From Chlamydiota bacterium (GTDB taxonomy: Bacteria; Auribacterota; UBA3054; B51-G9): DNA of 8,317 nt. The notes beneath the pieces were generated by a model. The model had not been told where the DNA came from and did not search any database. It was given only the letters and a program-made list of their open reading frames with translations. The stretch spans positions 1-8,317 of the forward strand of contig JAUVKG010000101.1 in NCBI GenBank assembly GCA_030596365.1, given 5' to 3'. Both the position numbers and the translations under genes were made by a program. This document shows positions 1 through 5,024 of this stretch, piece by piece (the stretch's first letter is position 1; every line of letters starts with the position of its first letter).

Positions 1-821
1 GTTTCCGTAGCGGTAGAAAGTTCACATTTTGCTTTTTCGCCTGCTTCTTTCAATCGTTGTAGAGCCATTTGATCTTTTCTTAAATCGATGCCGTTTTCTT
101 TTTTAAATTCGTCGGCGATATAATCAATAATTTTCTGGTCAAAGTTATCACCGCCGAGATGGGTATCACCATTCGTACTTTTAACTTCAAAAACGCCATC
201 ACCGATTTCCAAAATAGAAATATCGAATGTTCCACCGCCCAAATCAAAAACCGCAATTTTTTCTTCTTTCTTTTTGTCAAGTCCGTAAGCAAGACTTGCA
301 GCAGTCGGTTCATTAATTATCCTCATAACTTCAAGTCCGGCAATTCGACCTGCATCTTTAGTAGCCTGTCTTTGGGAATCATTAAAATAAGCCGGAACTG
401 TAATAACCGCTTTTTGAACAGATTGTCCGAGATAATCTTCAGCGGTTTGTTTCATTTTCTGAATAATCATTGCAGATATTTCCGGTGGAGTGTAGTGCTT
501 GTCACCAATATTTACAACTACTTCACCGTTTTTGTTTTCACCAACTTTATAAGGTACATCTTTCTCTTCTTCCATTACTTCCGAATGACGTCTGCCCATA
601 AAACGTTTAATTGAAAAGATTGTATTTTCAGGATTAGTTGCAGCCTGCCTTTTAGCAATAGTGCCAACTAATCTTTCACCGTCTTTTGTAAACGCAACAA
701 CTGAAGGAGTGGTTCTGCCACCTTCACTATTTGGAATAACAATTGCCTCATCGCCTTCCATAATTGAAACGCACGAGTTTGTTGTACCGAGGTCAATACC
801 GATAATTTTTTCTTTAGCCAT
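1..821 (-). CDS. dnaK: Molecular chaperone DnaK (Hsp70), N-terminal 273 codons, 3' end outside window
   Basis: This is the Hsp70 chaperone, which binds unfolded peptides in the cytoplasm in an ATP-driven cycle with DnaJ and GrpE. The visible part is nearly the whole region up to late in the ATPase domain. It shows the phosphate-1 loop GIDLGTTNSCVSI (residues 8-20), VITVPAYFNDSQRQAT (139-154), the connecting motif NEPTAASLAYG (170-180) and the phosphate-2 loop FDLGGGTFDISIL (192-204), followed by THLGGDNFD (220-228). The start is fixed by the typical MAKEKIIGIDLG opening and a GGAAGG Shine-Dalgarno a few bases upstream. The frame runs open to the window edge, so the substrate-binding domain is not visible. 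It lies 191 bp downstream of the propeller gene on the same strand, with its own candidate promoter, so it is probably a separate unit. HscA-type paralogues are less likely given the close match to standard DnaK. Confidence 0.97.
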   Translation of the reverse strand, partial: MAKEKIIGIDLGTTNSCVSIMEGDEAIVIPNSEGGRTTPSVVAFTKDGERLVGTIAKRQAATNPENTIFSIKRFMGRRHSEVMEEEKDVPYKVGENKNGEVVVNIGDKHYTPPEISAMIIQKMKQTAEDYLGQSVQKAVITVPAYFNDSQRQATKDAGRIAGLEVMRIINEPTAASLAYGLDKKKEEKIAVFDLGGGTFDISILEIGDGVFEVKSTNGDTHLGGDNFDQKIIDYIADEFKKENGIDLRKDQMALQRLKEAGEKAKCELSTATE

Positions 822-864
822 AATTTTACCTTCCTATATTTTATTTTAAGAATTTTAAATTTAC

Positions 865-893
865 ATTATTCAACTTCGCGTATTAACAAGCAA
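865..893 (-). promoter_or_regulatory. Candidate sigma70-type promoter of dnaK
   Basis: On the minus strand TTGCTT (893-888) is followed after 17 bp by AATAAT (870-865), about 44 bp before the dnaK start codon. The -10 box matches 5 of 6 bases and the -35 box only 3 of 6, so the call is modest. No CIRCE inverted repeat (TTAGCACTC-N9-GAGTGCTAA) is present in the 191-bp spacer, so HrcA control is not supported here. Confidence 0.35.
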
Positions 894-988
894 TTGGTGT
901 GCCAAATTCTCAAAAAGGCGACTATACGGCATTTATATACGCAATTATAAAAATTGTTGTAAATATTAATGTGCCAACGCGCGTCGAG

Positions 989-1005
989 TGCGCCATTATG
1001 GCGCA
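989..1005. repeat. Perfect 8-1-8 palindrome after the propeller gene
   Basis: TGCGCCAT, one T, ATGGCGCA form a perfect inverted repeat starting 8 bp past the stop codon of the propeller gene. The one-base centre makes it more like a protein-binding palindrome than an RNA hairpin, although the loop could open to allow a stem. No T-run follows on the minus strand, so a rho-independent terminator is not well supported. Confidence 0.55.
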
Positions 1006-1012
1006 TCAGATA

Positions 1013-3448
1013 CTACTGAACAACGCCGTCAATAATCACCTCTGTTGTAGGATCAATTGTCAGTTTATCGATTTTTTTAATCGGTTCCGCAGAAATAAGT
1101 AACGAATCATAAATTTCCCCGGTTTTCTTACCGTGTTTAAGTTTAATCAGATTGCCAATATATATTTCTGTAGGATCAATGGCTATACCTTCAAAATTAC
1201 CATCGCCGGGATCTGCTGCAGGTACAATTGAACTGCCGTTAATGCTTTCTGAAACCTGAACTTTAACAACATCGCCCAATGTATTTATTTCTGAAAAATT
1301 ATCAGGATTTACACCCGCGCGAATTATGCTTCCGTTGATAGAACCGCCGACGGGCATTTTAAGTTCGTCTTTTCCGCCCTTTGTCATCACTTTTTTAATA
1401 TGTCCTTTAGCATGAATCCAAACATTACTGATATCTCCGCCTTTAACAGATATCCCATTTATTGAAACGTCTTTTTTAGCGACATCGTGAGCTTTAATAC
1501 GGCCAAAATAGCCGGGGTAGCATTCATGTGTAATGTTTCCGCCATAGTACAGTTTTTCTTTTGTAGCAACATCTTTATATTTTGTCCCCATAACATTAAT
1601 GTTTTTTATGTATTGTGCTTCCACGCCGCCCAAATTCCCGCCTTTTATTTTTACTGTACCCAGTGGAGCAGTATCTTTGTTGAGCAGAATTCTTCCAACT
1701 GTACCAGCGACAGACACTTTTTTCAATTCTTCATCTGATTTAATTTCATCAAGTTGAGCTACCGAAGAGATAGTGTATTCATTTGTAGCATAAAATTCGC
1801 CATACATTTTACCGTTGTATCCCTGACCGGACAGTTTTTTACTTCGGGAAGCTTTGATATTTAGAGAAGATGTGCCTGAAATTTCAAGAACGCTTCCGTC
1901 CCAATGTTCAATAGTTCCTTTTTTCTTAATTTTTATTGTGACAAGATCGCCGTCATCTGTATCGAGTTTATCCTGTGCAACCCAATCTTCGTAGCGATCA
2001 AGTTTTCCTTTAACAAGATTTTTATGGTTCTGGTTTACAGGAAGCACATGGATTGTTACATCCATAGTTGCAGAGCCACGACCATCACTTGCTGTAAGAT
2101 TAAGTGTAAAGTCCGTACCTGCATCGCCATAATTTGGTATCATGCTGAATTTCATATACCCGGAGTTAACGCCCCAGTTTTTGCCATCTCCTGCAGGATT
2201 TAAAGTTCCGCTGTAAGTAACATTATCGCCATCTTCGTCAATTGCGTGAACAGTGAACGACAAGACTTGTCTTTCGCGAACTTCAAAATAATTTGTTTTC
2301 GGATAATCAAAAACGGGGAGTGAATTTTTCTTCCACATGGAAATGCGGTTGTTTCCGGAATCCGCGCAAAAAACAAAATTGTCGATTTTGGCTAAATTGT
2401 AAGGATAAGCAAATTCTCCTTCCAAAGGCGATGGAGTTATAGAACCACCTATTATATCTGTACCGAATTTACCTATAATGTAGCCTGCTTCATCGGTAAT
2501 CAAATATTGGTTTTGTGAATTATCAGCAGTAGCAAACATAAGAAGTCCGTCAAAATCTATAAGTCCTTTAATCCCCTGCATCACATTGCCTGTAAAGCCA
2601 CCTATTGGCACTCCCGGTGAAGATTCAGGAATATTCCAGTCATCTCTGTAATCAAAATCTTCGTAATTTACCCAGATGAATCGATTGGCATCATTGGCTC
2701 CCTTTATACGTCCCCATTTTGTGTATTGATTAGCACTATTACGACCGATTTCGGTAATATATATGTTAGATCCTACAACCACTACATCATAAGGACCAAA
2801 AATTAATTCCAATTGATTGGCATCAATTACAGGATAGTTTGGAATTGTTACAAGTTCACGAATGAATTGCCCTTCCGGTGTATATTCTACTACGCGATCG
2901 TTACCATAATCTGCAATAATAAAATTTCCATTAGTTGGCACAGTACAGATGCCTGTAGGTGTTTCAAACTGATTTGAGCCTGAACCCTGCGAACCGAAAG
3001 AGCCGTGCCAGTTACCATTTGTGTCGCAAATTTTTATGCAGTGATTAGATGAATCAACAATATAGATCAATCCATCATTTCCAAATGTTAAGTCAGTAGG
3101 AAAATTCAACTCATTAGTTCCTGTACCGAAGGAGCCCCATTCATCAATATAGTACATTTCCCAAACATTTGAAGGTTCAGGAGTAAAAATGACATTTTTT
3201 CGATAGCAAAGTTTGACAATTCTGTCATTGCCTGTATCGGCAATGAAAACAGCGCTTGTGGTTGCCAGAATACCTTGCGGATGATTAAAAGAATTCGAAT
3301 CTGTTCCTCCGTCAAAACTGTCAGAGGCAGCCCAGAAATTAGAATCTCCATAAGTTGATATATAAAAAAAGTTAGTCCAGTCGCCTTCCTGTGCATAAGC
3401 TGAAAAACAAATAAGAATTGCTGCTACGAGAGCGAGTATTTTTTTCAT
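1013..3448 (-). CDS. Secreted NHL beta-propeller protein with Ig/cadherin-like domain and repetitive C-terminal region (811 aa)
   Basis: This is an exported protein of unknown function. A signal peptide covers residues 1-19 (MKK, hydrophobic core, AYA before Q20). Residues 50-372 hold NHL-type propeller blades: FNHPQGI...FIADTGNDRIVKL (54-80), LNFPTDL...IYIVDSSNHCIKI (114-140), FETPTGI...FIIADYGNDRVVEY (161-189) and FAYPYNL...FCADSGNNRISMW (346-372). A domain at about 378-472 with HAIDEDGDNV and LTASDGRG resembles cadherin/Ig-like modules, probably calcium-binding. Residues 475-811 form short repeated beta-strand units rich in K, G and I (VKIKGGNLGG, ISVKGGDISN, GGSINGSII), suggesting a solenoid. 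No membrane anchor or sorting tag is evident. The start has a GGAG Shine-Dalgarno and a near-consensus promoter, so the gene is probably monocistronic. NHL propellers usually bind proteins, glycans or nucleic acids, so a surface or matrix role is an inference. Confidence 0.9.
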   Translation of the reverse strand: MKKILALVAAILICFSAYAQEGDWTNFFYISTYGDSNFWAASDSFDGGTDSNSFNHPQGILATTSAVFIADTGNDRIVKLCYRKNVIFTPEPSNVWEMYYIDEWGSFGTGTNELNFPTDLTFGNDGLIYIVDSSNHCIKICDTNGNWHGSFGSQGSGSNQFETPTGICTVPTNGNFIIADYGNDRVVEYTPEGQFIRELVTIPNYPVIDANQLELIFGPYDVVVVGSNIYITEIGRNSANQYTKWGRIKGANDANRFIWVNYEDFDYRDDWNIPESSPGVPIGGFTGNVMQGIKGLIDFDGLLMFATADNSQNQYLITDEAGYIIGKFGTDIIGGSITPSPLEGEFAYPYNLAKIDNFVFCADSGNNRISMWKKNSLPVFDYPKTNYFEVRERQVLSFTVHAIDEDGDNVTYSGTLNPAGDGKNWGVNSGYMKFSMIPNYGDAGTDFTLNLTASDGRGSATMDVTIHVLPVNQNHKNLVKGKLDRYEDWVAQDKLDTDDGDLVTIKIKKKGTIEHWDGSVLEISGTSSLNIKASRSKKLSGQGYNGKMYGEFYATNEYTISSVAQLDEIKSDEELKKVSVAGTVGRILLNKDTAPLGTVKIKGGNLGGVEAQYIKNINVMGTKYKDVATKEKLYYGGNITHECYPGYFGRIKAHDVAKKDVSINGISVKGGDISNVWIHAKGHIKKVMTKGGKDELKMPVGGSINGSIIRAGVNPDNFSEINTLGDVVKVQVSESINGSSIVPAADPGDGNFEGIAIDPTEIYIGNLIKLKHGKKTGEIYDSLLISAEPIKKIDKLTIDPTTEVIIDGVVQ

Positions 3449-3502
3449 AATTTTCTCCGTTTAGATTATATAAATTATATTTAAAACAAGTAAAGCGGAT
3501 AT

Positions 3503-3531
3503 ATTATACTACATTATAACGTAAAAGTCAA
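3503..3531 (-). promoter_or_regulatory. Near-consensus sigma70 promoter of the propeller gene
   Basis: On the minus strand TTGACT (3531-3526), a 17-bp spacer and TATAAT (3508-3503) form an almost ideal housekeeping promoter. Transcription would begin near 3496, giving a leader of about 48 nt before the start codon at 3448. The leader carries the GGAG Shine-Dalgarno and is AT-rich. The -35/-10 form differs from the TTG / TAnnTTTG type typical of Bacteroidota. Confidence 0.8.
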
Positions 3532-3650
3532 GAGGAATGACCCAATTTTGGCGACTATGGCTATGACCATGCTCATGCTGCGAATGTTATTTCATTGCCA
3601 GTATGCCACGAACAAGGCTTGGAAGGTGCAGGCGTGTTAATACAAATCTG

Positions 3651-3717
3651 TGGAGGGACGTCGTCCTCAGCGTCCTAATACACATGAATAAGGGTCGCCG
3701 AGAACGGCGACCCTCCA
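3651..3717. repeat. Compound GC-rich palindromic element with terminal inverted repeats
   Basis: The element is bounded by TGGAGGG (3651-3657) and CCCTCCA (3711-3717). Its right half is a perfect hairpin, GGGTCGCCG (3692-3700), loop agaa, CGGCGACCC (3705-3713). Its left half is a degenerate hairpin, GGACG (3656-3660) against CGTCC (3671-3675). It is much richer in GC than the surroundings and looks like a dispersed REP/MITE-like intergenic unit. No protein is encoded. Confidence 0.65.
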
Positions 3718-3740
3718 GATAATCAATTTTTTAATTTTTA

Positions 3741-3779
3741 ACAGAATCATTTATTGAAGCAATAAAAAAATGATTCTGT
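3741..3779 (-). terminator. Long hairpin after the NifX-like gene, possible terminator
   Basis: ACAGAATCA (3741-3749) pairs with TGATTCTGT (3771-3779) and TTTATTG (3750-3756) pairs with CAATAAA (3760-3766), leaving a 3-nt loop and a 4-A bulge. It lies about 30 bp past the stop of the NifX-like gene. The following minus-strand sequence is AT-rich rather than a clean T-run, so its role as terminator is plausible but not certain; it could also stabilise the mRNA end. Confidence 0.5.
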
Positions 3780-3809
3780 CTACAAAATTTTCAGTTTTCC
3801 GGGACCTTC

Positions 3810-4142
3810 CTAATGATCACATGAGTTTTCGCCGGATTTAAGTGTTCCGTTTAGATAATCATTAACAATGGTTTCCGGCTTATCAGATGGCACGCCTATT
3901 ATTACTTTCATTCCAAATCTTTCAAAAAGGCCGACAGCACGTGAACCAATTCCTCCGGCAAGTACTAATGTAACTTCTTTTTCGCCAAGCCATTTAGGAA
4001 TAACGCCGGGTTCATGCGGCGGTGGAGTCAGCATTTTAGGATTTTCGATTTTTCCATCAACGATTTCAGCGACATAAAATTTTTCACAATGTCCGAAATG
4101 ACTACTTACAACACCATTAGTTACAGGTAAACCAATTTTCAT
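3810..4142 (-). CDS. NifX/NifB-type dinitrogenase Fe-Mo cofactor family protein, HFGHC / C-terminal CDH form (110 aa)
   Basis: This is a small RNase-H-like fold protein of the Nitro_FeMo-Co family (PF02579), which includes NifX, the NifB C-terminal domain, NafY and the Desulfovibrio orange protein; members bind metal-sulfur clusters. The N-terminus MKIGLPVTNGVVSSHFGHCEKF has possible ligands His15, His18 and Cys19. PPPHEPGVIPKWL (40-52) is typical of this subgroup, and the protein ends in Cys108-Asp-His110, another possible metal site. The start at 4142 is chosen because GGAG precedes it by about 9 bases and the family begins at MKIG; the frame is open to 4199, but that extension enters a palindrome. 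It lies 80 bp downstream of the OsmC-like gene. A nitrogenase role is unlikely, as no nif structural genes are visible; metal-cluster carriage is the inferred role. Confidence 0.88.
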   Translation of the reverse strand: MKIGLPVTNGVVSSHFGHCEKFYVAEIVDGKIENPKMLTPPPHEPGVIPKWLGEKEVTLVLAGGIGSRAVGLFERFGMKVIIGVPSDKPETIVNDYLNGTLKSGENSCDH

Positions 4143-4176
4143 TTTTATTTTCTCCATTTGTTCGCTTGCTTGGATG

Positions 4177-4202
4177 AAATTGAAATCAGTTAATTTCAAT
4201 TT
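4177..4202. promoter_or_regulatory. Perfect 10-bp inverted repeat upstream of the NifX-like gene, possible operator
   Basis: AAATTGAAAT (4177-4186) and ATTTCAATTT (4193-4202) are perfect inverted repeats with a 6-bp spacer, located 35-60 bp before the start codon of the NifX-like gene at 4142 and about 20 bp after the OsmC-like stop. It may be an operator for a dimeric regulator or a weak hairpin at the end of the OsmC-like transcript. No T-run follows, which favours the operator reading. Confidence 0.45.
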
Positions 4203-4222
4203 ATAGTCCTAAGTTCAGCATG

Positions 4223-4636
4223 TTATTTTACAGTTACATTAAATTCAATTTTACATTTTACAGAATTCGACACGAGGCAATATTTTTCACCCATTTCAGC
4301 CAATTTTTCTACTTTAACAGCTTGTTCTTCAGGAACTTCCACTTTTGCGTTAACAATAACACTTTCAAATTCGAATCCATTAGCTCCTTTTTTAAGAATT
4401 CCTTTCGCGCTGCTTTCATAAGATTTCACTTCCACTTTTCTCTGTTCGGCAAAATACATGAACGAAAGCATTGTGCATGACGCAATAGACGAAACAAATA
4501 AATGTTCCGGCGACCACACATCATCAGGACCACCGAAATTAGCCGGAGCATTAACTTCAATTTCCGGAAGTTTATCATCTTTCATAATTGCGTTAGGTGT
4601 ATTTATCCAATCTACATTAATTTCATATTCGTGCAT
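4223..4636 (-). CDS. OsmC/Ohr-family protein (137 aa)
   Basis: Members of this family reduce organic peroxides with a pair of cysteines, or have related thiol roles, in the cytoplasm. The length of 137 residues is normal for a family domain. The first conserved cysteine lies in the helix SSIASCTMLSF (Cys54) and the second in GEKYCLVSNSV (Cys120), matching the two-cysteine OsmC pattern. GGPDDVWSPEHLFVSSIASC (35-54) is the typical family core. The start at 4636 is set by AAGGAA about 6 bases upstream and by MHEYEINVDW. The frame stays open to 4795, but that extension translates a heptamer repeat and palindromes and is not real. It lies 80 bp upstream of the NifX-like gene, so the two may be co-transcribed. 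Protection of redox or Fe-S proteins against peroxide is an inference. Confidence 0.92.
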   Translation of the reverse strand: MHEYEINVDWINTPNAIMKDDKLPEIEVNAPANFGGPDDVWSPEHLFVSSIASCTMLSFMYFAEQRKVEVKSYESSAKGILKKGANGFEFESVIVNAKVEVPEEQAVKVEKLAEMGEKYCLVSNSVKCKIEFNVTVK

Positions 4637-4663
4637 ATTAATTTCCTTGGGTTTGTTTTTTAT

Positions 4664-4726
4664 TTGATGTTGTACATTGGACGTTTGATGTTCGACGTTC
4701 GATGTTCGACGTTCAGTATTCGGGTG
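4664..4726. repeat. Heptamer array, unit about TCGAYGT
   Basis: Units in one 7-bp register start at 4664, 4671, 4678, 4685, 4692, 4699 and 4706 and then decay at 4713 and 4720. The best copies are TTGATGT, TCGACGT, TCGATGT and TCGACGT (4685-4712). C/T alternation at two positions is the main variation. It lies 28 bp upstream of the OsmC-like start codon. Confidence 0.75.
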
Positions 4727-4738
4727 TCTGGATATTCC

Positions 4739-4785
4739 AACTCCCCTCCTTGTTGAGGCGGGGTGCCCTTTAGGGCGGGGTGGTT
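4739..4785. repeat. GC-rich double-hairpin block
   Basis: The first hairpin is CCCC (4743-4746) plus CCT against AGG plus GGGG (4760-4763), with one mismatch. The second is GCCCT (4765-4769), tt, AGGGC (4772-4776). A further GGGG at 4777-4780 could pair with the first arm instead. The block is far richer in GC than its surroundings and looks like a dispersed intergenic palindrome adjoining the heptamer array. Confidence 0.6.
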
Positions 4786-4804
4786 CTTTATCCAATTTCT
4801 AAAA

Positions 4805-4839
4805 TCTTAAATCGGTGTTCCTTGTTCTTAAATCAAAAT
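4805..4839. repeat. Heptamer-register repeat, TCTTAAA/TCCTTGT type
   Basis: TCTTAAATC occurs at 4805-4813 and again at 4826-4834, exactly 21 bp (three 7-bp units) apart. The units between, TCGGTGT and TCCTTGT, share the leading TC and the same register. The array is short and degenerate, so it is weaker than its neighbours. Confidence 0.5.
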
Positions 4840-4961
4840 GAATAACTAACATCAATTAACGATGAACGCGAGTAAGGCGTTACTTAGTTTAGTGAACATT
4901 TTTTTGTATTATAATATAAGTTTCAATTTCGCCCTGAATTCTCCGGGTGCTTCGCAAACCA

Positions 4962-5024
4962 TCAACTCTCAATTCTCAAGTTTAGGAACTGACACCTGAC
5001 ACCTACTCACCACTCACTACTCAC
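4962..5024. repeat. Mixed heptamer array in one continuous register, forms the ATPase gene 3' end
   Basis: Nine successive 7-bp units run without loss of register although the unit changes: TCAACTC/TCAATTC/TCAAGTT at 4962-4982, a diverged unit at 4983, TGACACC twice at 4990-5003, and TACTCAC, CACTCAC, TACTCAC at 5004-5024. The last units overlap the end of the fused ATPase gene, encoding its final Ser-Glu and the TAG stop (5017-5019). TGACACC is the reverse complement of the unit in the array at 7482-7581. Confidence 0.75.

Larger units (their letters stand above)
822..1012. other. Spacer between the propeller gene and dnaK
   Basis: This is an AT-rich spacer of 191 bp. It holds the candidate dnaK promoter, an 8-bp direct repeat TGTGCCAA at 898-905 and 970-977, and the palindrome at 989-1005 next to the stop of the propeller gene. 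No convincing gene is visible; the short open frames on the plus strand lack coding character. Confidence 0.6.
3449..3809. other. 361-bp intergenic region, no intact gene, several structured elements
   Basis: From the propeller gene outward it holds the leader and promoter (3449-3531), a stretch of clearly higher GC (about 3541-3660) with a 6-bp CAT periodicity, a compound GC-rich palindrome (3651-3717) and a long AT-rich hairpin (3741-3779) just past the stop of the nearby NifX-like gene. The plus-strand frame 3545-3679 is open for about 44 codons but has no start codon, so it is at most a gene remnant. Confidence 0.6.
4637..5016. other. 380-bp intergenic region made largely of short repeats
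   Basis: No gene is visible. Going upward in coordinate it holds the OsmC-like Shine-Dalgarno, a 7-bp array (4664-4726), a GC-rich palindromic block (4739-4785), a TCTTAAA-type 7-bp array (4805-4839), an AT-rich stretch with a T-run and the palindrome TATTATAATA (4907-4916), and a mixed 7-bp array (4962-5024) that runs into the ATPase stop codon. A good promoter for the OsmC-like gene was not found, although a TATAAT-like box lies at 4913-4908 on the minus strand. Confidence 0.6.

Noticed and set aside
159..614. Plus-strand frame of 151 residues overlapping dnaK
   Set aside because: It is antisense to an unmistakable dnaK reading frame, is F/N/S-rich and has no recognisable motif.
822..1012. 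CIRCE/HrcA operator upstream of dnaK
   Set aside because: GAGTGC appears at 986-991 but the TTAGCACTC-N9-GAGTGCTAA inverted repeat is absent, and it sits far from the dnaK start.
3106..3396. 96-residue minus-strand frame inside the propeller gene
   Set aside because: It overlaps the signal peptide-proximal propeller repeats in another frame and has no ribosome-binding site or domain signature.
3545..3679. DegT/DnrJ aminotransferase C-terminal remnant on the plus strand
   Set aside because: A short stretch (AANVISLP) resembles the end of that family, but the match is too short and could be chance; kept only as an open stretch worth a search.
4143..4199. N-terminal extension of the NifX-like frame to 129 residues
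   Set aside because: The first ATG lies inside a palindrome with no Shine-Dalgarno, whereas MKIGLPV at 4142 has GGAG and matches the family start.
4637..4795. N-terminal extension of the OsmC-like frame to 190 residues
   Set aside because: The extra 53 codons translate the GC-rich palindromes and the heptamer array; the family begins at the internal Met (4636), which has its own Shine-Dalgarno.
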